DNA of 64,000 nucleotides from JABSQH01 sp965230015 (GTDB taxonomy: Bacteria > Actinomycetota > Acidimicrobiia > Acidimicrobiales > Ilumatobacteraceae), in assembly GCA_965230015.1 (NCBI GenBank), contig CBDDKF010000003.1:1-64000 (forward strand), written 5' to 3'. The notes beneath the pieces are model-generated. The model ran no database searches, was not told the origin of the DNA, and worked only from the letters and a program-made list of their open reading frames with translations. Of this stretch, positions 1 through 8,756 are shown piece by piece. Each line of letters begins with the position of its first letter. The stretch's first letter is position 1. A program made the translations under genes and the position numbers.

Positions 1-72
1 TTCCTTTGCTGTCCCAACGCAACGCCGGGGAGTCGATCCGGCGAAGCCGGCGAGCGACCTCCTAGTCACTCG

Positions 73-83
73 CCCTATAAGGG
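73..83. promoter_or_regulatory. palindrome CCCTATAAGGG (site A of a recurring family)
   Basis: An 11-bp inverted repeat, CCCT-ATA-AGGG, followed by TCACC, lies in the non-coding leader at the left edge of the window. It belongs to a family of similar palindromes at 8139, 11413, 18917 and 29220, all intergenic and all within the first 29.3 kb. A role as operator or leader hairpin is inferred from recurrence only. Confidence 0.35.
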
Positions 84-274
84 TCACCGCGGGACCGGAT
101 TTGAACAAGATTTTGCCGAAATCGTTGCTGACCAGGCAGGGAACTCAGCGCCTCTCCCCGCGAAGAGCCGAGAGCTGCTGGTACACGTTTCCGGCGAGAC
201 AGTCAACAGTCGTCGGCGGTGGCGGCCCCAAGGCGTTGGCGACTCTCCTCCGTTGTGCCGTGCGAAAGTGGTGG

Positions 275-516
275 ATGGTGTTGAACGAGCGCGCTCGGCC
301 ACGGGTGATGTGCGCCAAGGGAGTCCCGGACCACGTCTTGGAGCATCTGGGGAAGGTGGTCCCGACACTCGACGTGCAGGACGCTCCGGACGAGTTCATC
401 GTTGACGACTACGACGTCGCTGTGATCAAAGAGGGCGCCAACCCGGCGTTCAACAACTGGGCGGCCTCGTCGGCGATCCCCGTGATCGCGTTGTCGCCCG
501 ACGACTCGGGCACGCG
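275..516 (+). pseudogene. 5' part of the frameshifted nuclease-like gene that continues at 517
   Basis: An ATG at 275 opens a reading frame of about 80 residues with protein-like composition (VMCAKGVPDHVLEHLGKVV, then DDYDVAVIKEG and IPVIALSPDDSG). It runs into the wrong frame near 510, while the downstream frame (517-1524) has no plausible initiation signal of its own and resumes protein-like sequence (VASNVSYRW) at exactly that point. Removing one G from the run at about 508-514 would join both parts into one protein of roughly 415 residues. Either a real inactivating frameshift or a base-calling error explains it. The family of this N-terminal part was not recognised. Confidence 0.5.
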
Positions 517-1524
517 GTGGCGTCCAACGTCTCGTACCGATGGAGCACACAGAGCGTCCGCCACTATCCGGAGCTTCCAGCGGCGCTCAGCAATCGATTG
601 CGAACAGCGCTGAGCGCTCAGTGCTTGGATATGGCCAGCACCGCTGCGGCGCCTCCATTGCTGAGCGGCGACGGCCTCAAGTACAGCGAGCCGTTGATCG
701 TCGGAGCCGATGGGCGAGTTCACTCAGCCGTGCTGCCGACTCAGAGCGAGTCCAGCGTCTTTGCGCTCATCGACACGACGCTGGTCATCGACGTCATCGA
801 CGCTGTGATCGACCGTCTCAAGTCGGACGACGAGGTCGCCTTTGCTGGCTTCGAGGACGCCGGTGATGAGTGGGGGAGTGAGTGGGAATCTGTGAGCGTC
901 ACTGAACAACGGGCAGCGGCCGTGAACTTTCGCGCCGACACGGAACGACTGATCGCCGAACGAGATGCACGCGCTCTCGAACTCGACGCGGCGATCGCTA
1001 AAGCGCTCGACGAGGCGGCGAACGGGGTGATGCGTCTGCTGCGATCGGACGGCGATGACCTGAAGGCCGCAGTGCGGGACGCTCTGGAACAGCTCGGATT
1101 CACTGTTAGTGACCGCGATGTCGACCGGCCGGCAGACGCCGAAGGTGACGTTCACGATCTCGAAGTGACCGACCCCGACCAGCCTGGGTGGGTTGCGGTG
1201 TGCGAGGTGAAGGGCTCCACAAAGGGTGCAAAGCCAGTGTGGTTGACAATGGCCGAACGACACGCCGCTAACTACGCCCGCAGCCATGACGATCAACACC
1301 CGGACGCAGTGTGGGTCGTGGCCAATGCCAACCTCAACGAACCGCCCGACGGTCGCGACATCCTGTACGCCGACAAGCCTGAGGAACTGGCCTATTTTGC
1401 CGACGGCAATCACGGCCTCGTCATCGACACTCGCGATCTGTTCCAACTTGTTGAGCACGACACAATCGATCGCGCAACGGTGCGGGCGGCACTGCGCGAA
1501 GCGACACGGCGGTACGAGCGATGA
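517..1524 (+). CDS. uncharacterised protein with C-terminal PD-(D/E)XK-like nuclease domain (3' part of frameshifted gene)
   Basis: The 335-codon frame has a helical middle (about residues 125-190, rich in Ala, Glu and Arg) and a C-terminal domain beginning at LGFTVSDRDVDRP. In that domain an acidic residue in HDLEV is followed by VAVCEVKGSTKG, the spacing and E-V-K signature of restriction-endonuclease-like folds, then a HAANYARSHDDQHPDAVWVV strand-helix. This supports a DNA-cleaving or DNA-repair role of Mrr type, by fold only. The frame probably lacks its true N-terminus, which is in another frame upstream (275-516). Its stop overlaps the start of the next gene (ATGA at 1521-1524), so the two were translationally coupled. 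Confidence 0.6.
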   Translation: MASNVSYRWSTQSVRHYPELPAALSNRLRTALSAQCLDMASTAAAPPLLSGDGLKYSEPLIVGADGRVHSAVLPTQSESSVFALIDTTLVIDVIDAVIDRLKSDDEVAFAGFEDAGDEWGSEWESVSVTEQRAAAVNFRADTERLIAERDARALELDAAIAKALDEAANGVMRLLRSDGDDLKAAVRDALEQLGFTVSDRDVDRPADAEGDVHDLEVTDPDQPGWVAVCEVKGSTKGAKPVWLTMAERHAANYARSHDDQHPDAVWVVANANLNEPPDGRDILYADKPEELAYFADGNHGLVIDTRDLFQLVEHDTIDRATVRAALREATRRYER

Positions 1525-2153
1525 GTGGCGGCCGGTTCGACATGCTGGACGATGACGGCGACCATCTCGCCGGCCTCGCCGCGGCGGGTCTGCCGACAGT
1601 TGCCCGTCGGCGCCTCGATGAACGCGCGGCGAGCAATGTGCGGCGGTTGCCGGTGGCGGACACGTCGTTGGAAGACGCCAGCGTGGCGGGGTCGACGCTC
1701 GCCAAGTCCTACGACATCGGCATCCCCTACTCGAGACACCTCAACTCGTGTCCCGTGCGGTCGGTCATGACGCTCAGACGCAAACTGATGGCCACCACCG
1801 AACGCGATCCAGTCACTGGCCACCGCCTTCCGAACCAAACCAATACCGGCCCACTGTGCCGGCGCATCCACCGCGGCGGACGGTTCGGCGGCCGCCTCTC
1901 CCGGCAAGGCGCCGACGGGATCATCAACAGCTACTTCGCCGCTGCCGTCGATGATCCCAGCGCCTACAGCACCCACTCGCTCCGAGCCGGGCTCGTCACC
2001 GAATGCTCCAACCACGGCGTTCCCGAACAGACCATCCGCCGCACCACCCGACACACCTCGAGCGCCGGGCTCAATCCTTACGACCGGCCACACGACCTCC
2101 TCAACAACGGACCGCGGGACTGTCAGATGAACGGTGGAACTGGTCTGGCCTGA
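1521..2153 (+). pseudogene. chimeric remnant: unrelated N-terminus fused to the C-terminal catalytic half of a tyrosine recombinase
   Basis: Residues 1 to about 65 (MSGGRFDMLDDDGDHLAGL onward) resemble no recombinase and are coupled by ATGA to the nuclease-like gene. From about nt 1715 the frame becomes a tyrosine-recombinase C-terminus: GIPYSRHLNSCPVRS, GPLCRRIHRGGRFGG, then HSLRAGLVTE (H-x-x-R box) and TRHTSSAGLNPYDRP with the catalytic Tyr. The first catalytic Arg region and the core-binding domain are missing, so it cannot be an active integrase. The last 12 residues are encoded by the IS256 left end. Removing that element and one target copy gives the end NNGPLTG followed by TAG at 3543-3545. 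Confidence 0.65.
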
Positions 2154-3526
2154 CACGCTGAGCGACCCCGCTCGGCGAGAAGGACAGACAACGATGACAG
2201 ACCATGATGTGGTGGTGGCGACACCGCCCTCCGATGATGATGGCCGGCTTGATCAGTCGGTCGCCGAGGAGCTCGTCGCGAAGGCGCGCGCCGAGGGGGT
2301 CGACCTGGTCGGCCCCGATGGGCTGCTGGGTGATCTCACCAAGCAGATCCTCGAGACCGGCTTGGAGGTCGAGATGGATGAGCATCTCGGTTATTCCAAG
2401 CACGACTCAGCTGGCCGCAACGGCGGCAACTCCCGCAACGGCACCCGGTCCAAGACGGTGATCACCGAGGTCGGCCCGGTCGAGGTTGATGTGCCCCGCG
2501 ATCGGGACAGCAGTTTCGAACCGGCCACGGTCAAGAAGCGGCAGCGCCGCCTGAACGGGGTCGACTCGATGGTCATCTCACTCACTGCGAAGGGGCTCAC
2601 GACCGGCGAGGTGCAGGCGCATCTGGCTGAGACCTATGGCACCGATGTCAGTCGGGAGACGATCTCCAAGATCACTGACCGGGTCCTCGAGGATCTGGTC
2701 GAATGGGCGAACCGGCCGCTGGATCGGGTGTATCCGGTGGTGTTCATCGACGCGATCGTGGTGAAGATTCGCGACGGCCAAGTCGCGAACCGGCCCGTTT
2801 ACACCGCGATCGGCGTCACCGTCGACGGCAAACGCGACATCCTCGGACTGTGGATCGGGACCGGCGGTGAGGGCGCCAAGTACTGGCTGCAGGTGCTCAC
2901 TGAGATCAAGAACCGTGGCGTCGACGACGTCTGCATCGTCGTCTGCGACGGGCTCAAGGGCCTGCCGGAGTCGATCGAAGCGACCTGGCCGCTGGCGGTC
3001 GTTCAGACCTGTGTGCTGCATCTGATCCGCAACACCTTCCGACTTGCCAGCCGACGTGACTGGGACGCGATGGCCAAGGACCTGCGACCGGTCTACACCG
3101 CGATCAACGAGACCGACGCCGAGGGGCGCCTCGATGAGTTCCACGACAAGTGGGGTGACCGCTACCCGGCGATCCGGAACCTGTGGTCGAACGCATGGCC
3201 CGAGTTCGTGCCGTTCCTGGACTACTCACCCGAGATCCGACGGGTGATCTACTCGACCAACGCCATCGAGAGCCTGAACGCCAGGTTCCGGCGAGCGACC
3301 CGAGCACGCGGACACTTCCCCAACGAGCAGGCCGCGATGAAATGCCTCTACATGGTCGTGCGATCGCTCGACCCGACCGGCTCCGGCCAGGAACGTTGGA
3401 TGAACCGCTGGAAGCCGGCGCTCAACGCATTCGCGATCACCTTCGAGGGCCGTCTCTTCTAAGGCCTACGATCCCAACAACCAACAAGCACCGCCAGACC
3501 AGTTACACCACTCGTCTGACAGGCCC
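2116..3526 (+). mobile_element. IS256-family insertion sequence, complete, with 8-bp target duplication
   Basis: The ends form 33-bp terminal inverted repeats at 2116-2148 and 3494-3526 that match at 28 of 33 positions (outer part GGGACTGTCAGA versus GGGCCTGTCAGA, inner part AACTGGTCTGG in both). The 8 bases CGGACCGC at 2108-2115 are repeated exactly at 3527-3534, the expected IS256-type target duplication. The element is 1411 bp and holds one transposase gene. The intact target duplication and open transposase frame point to a fairly recent insertion. It landed three codons before the end of the recombinase remnant. Confidence 0.93.
2194..3462 (+). CDS. IS256-family transposase
   Basis: A 422-residue DDE transposase of the Mutator/IS256 superfamily, the normal length for the family. 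The ATG at 2194 is chosen because it follows an AGAAGGA ribosome-binding site; the open frame extends further upstream. Recognisable signatures are the GxSRNGTRSKTV region with VDVPRDRDSSFEP near residues 80-110, VVFIDAIVVKIRDG with the first catalytic Asp near residue 190, VVCDGLKGLPESI with the second Asp near 255, and VIYSTNAIESLNARFRR with the catalytic Glu near 355. It cuts and joins its own 33-bp ends. No frameshift or lost catalytic residue is visible, so it is probably active. Confidence 0.95.
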   Translation: MTDHDVVVATPPSDDDGRLDQSVAEELVAKARAEGVDLVGPDGLLGDLTKQILETGLEVEMDEHLGYSKHDSAGRNGGNSRNGTRSKTVITEVGPVEVDVPRDRDSSFEPATVKKRQRRLNGVDSMVISLTAKGLTTGEVQAHLAETYGTDVSRETISKITDRVLEDLVEWANRPLDRVYPVVFIDAIVVKIRDGQVANRPVYTAIGVTVDGKRDILGLWIGTGGEGAKYWLQVLTEIKNRGVDDVCIVVCDGLKGLPESIEATWPLAVVQTCVLHLIRNTFRLASRRDWDAMAKDLRPVYTAINETDAEGRLDEFHDKWGDRYPAIRNLWSNAWPEFVPFLDYSPEIRRVIYSTNAIESLNARFRRATRARGHFPNEQAAMKCLYMVVRSLDPTGSGQERWMNRWKPALNAFAITFEGRLF

Positions 3527-3704
3527 CGGACCGCTCACGGGGTAGGACTGGTACTGACCTGGAAACGACGATGGCCGGGATCACGCATACCTGCGGGCGA
3601 CAAACTGCGATCGAGTGGCCGGACCGCGGCATTCGGGCCCCTCCGCTTCCAGAGTGTCCAGCTGAGTTGGTCGAGGGTCGGCAACGGGATGCCGCCTGTG
3701 TCGG

Positions 3705-6700
3705 TTGGGTGGCGTGGTGAGCGGTGGTGAGTTCCTAGCGGGGGCGGCGGGTCGTCTCGCAGTGTCGATCGGCGCGGAGGGGTACAAGCGATTTCGTGCA
3801 GGTGACTTCACCAAACGTCTTGCGAGAGCGACCGTCGATGTCGCTGGCGGACCGATGACTGTCAAACGGTTGCGGAAGTGGCTCGATCGGGACGAAGCGT
3901 GGCCGCTACTCGCTGCGATGGATCCCGCGAACGATCCTCGGATAGCCCAATCGGTGGAAGCGTTTTGCTTTGGCAAGAGGACCACGCGCGCCCTACGGAG
4001 GCTCGGCACGGATGAGCGGTCGGCGTACTTTGCCGAGGTTGCGCGAGTCCTTCAGCGCAACTTTCTGGCGATGCTCGATCCATCGTATGCAACGGCGTTG
4101 TCGCACCACCGTTTGGAGCGTCGACTCGACGACTTCGACGAAGCAATCAGCAACCTTCCAGTTCCTGGAGGGGGCCTCGACGCCGAGCTGCTCGAGCAAC
4201 TCCCGATTCCGATATCGCAACAACTTGTCGAGCTAGACGCCGTTTCGGATCAATCGGCGCAGTACCTCCTCCGCCGGTTCGTACGTGGGCGCCGGACAAC
4301 CGACGACCTGGAGGAGTTGCTCGCTGATCCTCCCCCCGGTGTTGATTCGACCGAACCGCTGGTCTGGCACGCTGTTGCATTGTTCGCGAGCAGCCTTGGG
4401 TTCCACGAGGTCGCCGCCTCGTCGTTCAGCCGAGCTCGCCGGAATGGGGGCGACGATCCGTCCCGTGTTGTCACCGCTCGCCACGCCCTCACCTATCAGC
4501 ACCTGGATCGCGCTGACGGTGTGCGCCTGCTCGACGATGCAGGCGACGATGACCCGACCGGGCTGTTGTGCGGGGCTCGTGCCGTACTGCAGGGTGACAG
4601 TCAGGGACTTGTCGAGGTGTGGCCAAGCCCGGGCGACATCGAAGGTCAGTCAGCGCAACGCCTCGCGGTGTCACTCAAGGCTGCAGCCCTACTTGATCTC
4701 AATGAGCCGAACGAGGTGCTGGGACTGCTGGCGTCGGTTCCGCAGCGCTACGACCAGGAGGCTTGGTTTCACTATGTGACCGGGATCGCACGAGCCGAGT
4801 TGGCTGACGCCGAGCCATTCGGCTCGCACGACCATCAAGCTCATCTCCATCACGCCCTCGATCACCTGAGGGCCGGGCTGGACATGAAGCGACGCTGGCG
4901 CGTGCCCGCTGTGGAAGAGGCCCGCCTCGCGGTCCGTGCGGCGATCGCCGTGTCGGAACCCGAGGTTGCCGTCGCAATCGGCGCCGAGCCACCACTCGGG
5001 AATGCGTTCGGAGACATTGCGCAGGATCCAGAGGTTCGCGATCACGTCGTGACGGCGCTGCTACAGCAGGGGATGTTCCAGGAGGCGGCGACGATCGGCC
5101 AAGAGTCCGACGACCCGTACGTGAGCACGCTCGTCGAAGCGATCGACCAGCTCGAACGGGACGAGCCGAACGCCGATTTGTTCACGAGCGCCTACGAGCT
5201 TGCAACGTCCACCGAGCAGCGCGTCGCCGCGTTGAGCGGTCTGGCGCACCTCGGCGAGGACATGCCTCAGCTTGACGAACTCACAGCCGAGGCACCGCAG
5301 TACGTGGCCCTGTTGAACGCTGACCGGTTGATGGCTTTGGATCGTTTCGCCGATGCGCTCGCGGCACTCGATGATGCCGAGGACGCGATCGCTGTTCGGC
5401 ATCGCAGGGCGCGTTGCTACGTCAAGCTGGACATGCCCGAGAAGGCGATCGATCTCCTGATTGCCACGAGCATCGACTTTCAACACGCCGGCAGCGTCAT
5501 CGCAGCAGCGGACCTGCTCTACGACCAGCCCGACGTCGATGAGGCCGAACGGGTACTTCGCACTGCACTTGTCGGCCCCTGCAGCGACGAAGACGAGTAT
5601 CAGATCCGAGCACGGCTGATGCAGGTGTGTGTTGATCGCAAGGACTGGCGCGAGTTGAAGGTGGTTGCGCGTGCAGCGACCGCGTCGTCACCCCAGCGAA
5701 CTGCCCCGCGCTGGGCGCTCATCGATGCTCACGTGCAACTTCATGAGTTGCGCCAGGCGTACGACGAGTTCACGCGACACCCCCGCCTCACCCCGCACGA
5801 CGAAGCCTCGGCGGTGCACGCGATTCAGCTACTCAACCGTTTCGAGCCGGGTGAGAACACGGTCTTGATGGGTCTTGAACTCGCACGACGATTCCGGGAC
5901 TCAGAAGAGGTGCGGGCGGTCGCTATCGCTTCTCACTGGACGTCGACTCCGTCGATCGGACTTTCGCCGCAGCTGGCTGCACAGCTGCGTGACGAGTGGG
6001 CAGCGTTCCGCGAGGACTTTCCCGATAGCGAGATCTTCACCGAGCTGACAGGCGACGACATCGACGCCGTGATCGAAGAGATCAGGGCGCTGCTCGAACC
6101 CCACGCCCGGTTGCTAGACGACATCGCCGCCCGGATCCGCAACTCGGCGCTTCCGATTGGCATGTTCGCCGACGCGGCACAAAAACCGTACGCGTGGACA
6201 TGTGTGAATGGCGGACCCGACGGCACTCTTCGTTCGGTTGCCGGACCAGAGTTGCTCATCGAGCGGGAAACCGACCACGCCTTTGAGAGTCTCGATGTCG
6301 ACCTGGTGTTTGACACGACAGCGCTGATCACGGCGATCGTCACCAACGACACGTGGATGACCAACCGTCAAGGCAAGAACATCATCGCTGCGCAGACTGC
6401 CACCGACATCCGCGCTACTGAACTACACAGTCAGCTGGAGTCCGGCTCGTCAGTGCACTGGAATCGTGAGCACGACATCCCAGAGATAACAACAAGCGAC
6501 CCGCTCGGTCTCGAACACATCCGGCAACGCTGCTCAGCGCTCGCGGCACTCGCGGCGACAATGACTGAGGTCTCGTACACAGCATCAGCTCCGCCCGAGA
6601 CACTCGCACGCCTCCCAGAAGAAGTGCTGAACACCCCGTGGATGTCGGCGGTTGGAACTGCGATTCGTCATGGTGTCCCGCTCGTCAGCGATGACTTCGG

Positions 6701-7367
6701 CCTGCGCGCGGTCGCACGGCTCAGCGGTGTTCCAACGTTTGGAACGTACGCCGTCGTACAGGCCCAACACCGCCGACAGCCGATCGACGACCTCCAGCTC
6801 GAGTCCGCCCTCGATGCTCTCGTGCACGCTGGACTCGTCGACATTCCTGGGAGCTACCACCGGCTGATCAGACTGGCAAACGCAACGAACCTCCGGTCGC
6901 CCCTCGCCACCATGCTCGCTACCCGGCCGGCAACGTGGATCGGCCAAGGTGACGAGATGCTGGCCGCACGAGCGGCCATCCTCACCGAACTGACGAACCA
7001 AGGTCGGCTCGACGAATCCCCTGCCTGGGCTGCTGCAACCGCGCTCGGGATGGCGCGTCTCGTCCCCGTCGATCAACGGCTCGGCGTATTGGCGTTCAAC
7101 CTCGTCAGCGCCATCGCCCACGTCGGAGTTGGCGACGCACCGGTTGCCGAGATGATCGCCGCGATCCGCAGTGTTCGACGACGTGCTGATCTCGACCCGG
7201 ACGTCTCTGACCCACTGCCCGTCGCAGTGCGACAAGTGCGGGACTACCTCACCAACGTCCGCGCGATGGACGATGACAGCGTGGGCGCGGTCATCATGCA
7301 TGTGTTCCGTGGCGTCGACGATGACGACCGCGCGGTTGTCCTCGAAGCCCTCCTGGCCAGGACATAA
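3705..7367 (+). CDS. large TPR-repeat protein with C-terminal PIN-like nuclease domain (conflict-system type)
   Basis: About 1220 residues. The start is uncertain: TTG 3705, GTG 3714 or GTG 3717, none with a strong ribosome-binding site. Residues about 200-760 are Ala/Leu/Asp-rich helical repeats of TPR type (RHRRARCYVKLDMPEKAIDLL, for example, is one unit). A short region with LPIGMFADAAQKPYAW precedes a PIN-like domain at about 860-1020: DLVFDTTALITAI supplies a first acidic residue and GVPLVSDDFGLRAVARL the later paired Asp. A helical tail follows. The order TPR, small domain, PIN matches my recollection of the TPR-GreAB-C-PIN class of predicted conflict systems, in which the PIN domain would be an RNase effector. 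Function here is inferred. It has no close co-directional partner; the flanks are an IS element and a hairpin terminator. Confidence 0.7.
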   Translation: MGGVVSGGEFLAGAAGRLAVSIGAEGYKRFRAGDFTKRLARATVDVAGGPMTVKRLRKWLDRDEAWPLLAAMDPANDPRIAQSVEAFCFGKRTTRALRRLGTDERSAYFAEVARVLQRNFLAMLDPSYATALSHHRLERRLDDFDEAISNLPVPGGGLDAELLEQLPIPISQQLVELDAVSDQSAQYLLRRFVRGRRTTDDLEELLADPPPGVDSTEPLVWHAVALFASSLGFHEVAASSFSRARRNGGDDPSRVVTARHALTYQHLDRADGVRLLDDAGDDDPTGLLCGARAVLQGDSQGLVEVWPSPGDIEGQSAQRLAVSLKAAALLDLNEPNEVLGLLASVPQRYDQEAWFHYVTGIARAELADAEPFGSHDHQAHLHHALDHLRAGLDMKRRWRVPAVEEARLAVRAAIAVSEPEVAVAIGAEPPLGNAFGDIAQDPEVRDHVVTALLQQGMFQEAATIGQESDDPYVSTLVEAIDQLERDEPNADLFTSAYELATSTEQRVAALSGLAHLGEDMPQLDELTAEAPQYVALLNADRLMALDRFADALAALDDAEDAIAVRHRRARCYVKLDMPEKAIDLLIATSIDFQHAGSVIAAADLLYDQPDVDEAERVLRTALVGPCSDEDEYQIRARLMQVCVDRKDWRELKVVARAATASSPQRTAPRWALIDAHVQLHELRQAYDEFTRHPRLTPHDEASAVHAIQLLNRFEPGENTVLMGLELARRFRDSEEVRAVAIASHWTSTPSIGLSPQLAAQLRDEWAAFREDFPDSEIFTELTGDDIDAVIEEIRALLEPHARLLDDIAARIRNSALPIGMFADAAQKPYAWTCVNGGPDGTLRSVAGPELLIERETDHAFESLDVDLVFDTTALITAIVTNDTWMTNRQGKNIIAAQTATDIRATELHSQLESGSSVHWNREHDIPEITTSDPLGLEHIRQRCSALAALAATMTEVSYTASAPPETLARLPEEVLNTPWMSAVGTAIRHGVPLVSDDFGLRAVARLSGVPTFGTYAVVQAQHRRQPIDDLQLESALDALVHAGLVDIPGSYHRLIRLANATNLRSPLATMLATRPATWIGQGDEMLAARAAILTELTNQGRLDESPAWAAATALGMARLVPVDQRLGVLAFNLVSAIAHVGVGDAPVAEMIAAIRSVRRRADLDPDVSDPLPVAVRQVRDYLTNVRAMDDDSVGAVIMHVFRGVDDDDRAVVLEALLART

Positions 7368-7555
7368 CCCAACGTCTTCAGTGTCGCGCCGGCGAACCGG
7401 GTGCCCACGCCGGAGCCGTGCCCGTCTTGCGCGTTGCAGGGCTGCTGGCGAGAGTTCATCCTCGCTCGTTCCTTCAGCGCTGCTGCGCGGGTTGTGTGCG
7501 CGCTGGCAGTGCGTCGCCTCATTGAGGTAGAGCTCCCGGCCCACGCGAGTCAACC

Positions 7556-7582
7556 CCGGCCGCCGCGAGGAGCGGCGGCCGG
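7556..7582 (+). terminator. perfect 11-bp GC hairpin downstream of the TPR-PIN gene
   Basis: CCGGCCGCCGC (7556-7566) pairs perfectly with GCGGCGGCCGG (7572-7582) around a GAGGA loop. It lies 190 bp after the TPR-PIN stop codon and before the next gene. There is no U-tract, which is common in GC-rich actinobacterial terminators, so the call rests on stem strength and position. Confidence 0.5.
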
Positions 7583-7629
7583 TGGTTGGATCGGACTCGG
7601 ATGTGCATGTCCGCCCGACCCCGTCGATC

Positions 7630-7640
7630 GATGTCACACC
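7630..7640. promoter_or_regulatory. GATGTCACACC element 8 nt before a start codon
   Basis: This 11-mer differs by one base from the palindrome GGTGTCACACC found 8 and 11 nt before the starts of two other genes (18704 minus, 23413 minus). Here it ends 8 nt before ATG 7649, with no Shine-Dalgarno sequence between. It may be an operator or promoter element for leaderless transcripts. Confidence 0.4.
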
Positions 7641-7648
7641 CCCTGGGC

Positions 7649-7924
7649 ATGATCGGTCTCATGTTCGTTGTTGCGTCGATCGCCGTCGCAGTCTTTGGGA
7701 TCCTCTATCGATACTGGGACGTCGTTGAGGTCGTGGCCGGCAAGCGGCTCGTCCAGGTCCTCGCCGTTGTGGCCGCTCTGTCGATGTACGTCGCGCTCAG
7801 GTATCAGCCAGAGGCGGCCCTGCATGTGGTGACGGAGCCGGCGCGCGAGATCGCCGACCGTATGGTGCAGCCGCTCCTTGACCGACTCGATCATCTCGGC
7901 CCTTCTCAGTCGACCGTGCCGTAG
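7649..7924 (+). CDS. small two-TM membrane protein, unknown function
   Basis: About 91 residues from ATG 7649. Two hydrophobic segments are clear: IGLMFVVASIAVAVFGILY at residues 2-20 and VLAVVAALSMYVALRY at about 37-53. The remainder is a cytosolic or periplasmic helix (EPAREIADRMVQPLLDRLDHL). An in-frame ATG at 7631 exists but would sit inside the shared GATGTCACACC element, so the later start is preferred. The family was not recognised. It is the first gene of the mobile-element block that carries the recurring palindromes. Confidence 0.55.
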   Translation: MIGLMFVVASIAVAVFGILYRYWDVVEVVAGKRLVQVLAVVAALSMYVALRYQPEAALHVVTEPAREIADRMVQPLLDRLDHLGPSQSTVP

Positions 7925-8756
7925 GCCAACCGAGGTGGGCGATGTATTTCGACACGGCCTCGACCACGCCGGGTCAGCGACGTGTGAGACCCAGGCGGGT
8001 GTTCGGGCTCGAGCGACGTCAGCTTCGACTACGTCGTGGAGGGCACGAATCGACCGGTACCCCCGACGAGTTCGGCGGGCACGTTGATCCGCTGCTCGGG
8101 CGGTCACACGGAAATGTGACAAGCCCGCTCCTCGATGACCCCTATGGGGTGTGAGAGCACAAATCCGACCGGCCACCGCCCGAGCAAACGCCGCTGACTC
8201 CGCGTTGCCGGCGGCCAACCACAGCCCTGTTGCCGGCGTGGAGTGGGTTGGCCCGCGAACGCAATCCGATGAGCAAACGATGGCTGGGGCCTGTCGTCCA
8301 TCCCGTGAGCGGTGCAGCAAATGGGACGGCAGTGGATCGTCTTCGGTCGTGCCGGCAATCGAACGGTCCCGCCCGCCGATCCGTCGTCAGCCGAAGCGGT
8401 CGATCTCACGTTGGGGGAGTGCCGACGAGATCGAGTCGCTGGGCCATCCCGACGAAGTGAGCGGTGCGCGTTCGCCGGGATCGACACCACGACCAACCGG
8501 TTCAGACATGCAGGCGTGGGTGATCCCACTCGTGTTGGCCGGCAGAGAGCTGGTTGTTGTTCTCGACGGATGGTGCCGCCCGGCGTCGGCTGATCGTGTC
8601 AACCGCTCCCGCCAAGAACGTGTGTCCTGCCTGTCGGCGCTACCGCTCACCCACAACTTCTTGGCTCCCGCAGTGGACACGGCCGACCCCGGAACGACGA
8701 ATCCATCTCATCAGCAACCAGCCCTCAACCGGGCACCAACGAATAGGAGCAACACC
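7925..8756. other. 830-bp stretch before ssb without a well-supported gene
   Basis: Several overlapping frames are open because of high GC, but none has a convincing start, domain or composition. The best is 8312-8593 plus (93 codons), which I cannot support further. It does contain two palindromes: GTCACA-N6-TGTGAC at 8103-8120 and CCCCTATGGGG at 8139-8149. It probably acts as the control region for the ssb gene cluster. Confidence 0.4.
8103..8149. promoter_or_regulatory. paired palindromes (GTCACA-N6-TGTGAC and CCCCTATGGGG)
   Basis: The left palindrome has perfect 6-bp arms (8103-8108, 8115-8120). The right one (8139-8149) is site B of the CCCCTAWAGGGG family. Its surroundings, CTCGATGACCCCTAT before and TGAGAGC after, closely match site C at 11406-11427 (CTCGGTGACCCCTAT, TGAGAAC), which lies just upstream of the methyltransferase-helicase genes. 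A shared regulator is a reasonable inference. Confidence 0.4.

Noticed and set aside
6585..7637. 350-codon minus-strand frame opposite the TPR-PIN gene
   Set aside because: It covers the PIN domain in antisense; Arg/His-rich composition, no signatures.
8151..8756. N-terminal extension of ssb in the same open frame
   Set aside because: The extension has no homology-like features, and ATG 8757 has a proper AGGAG and the canonical MNNVSLIGRLG start.
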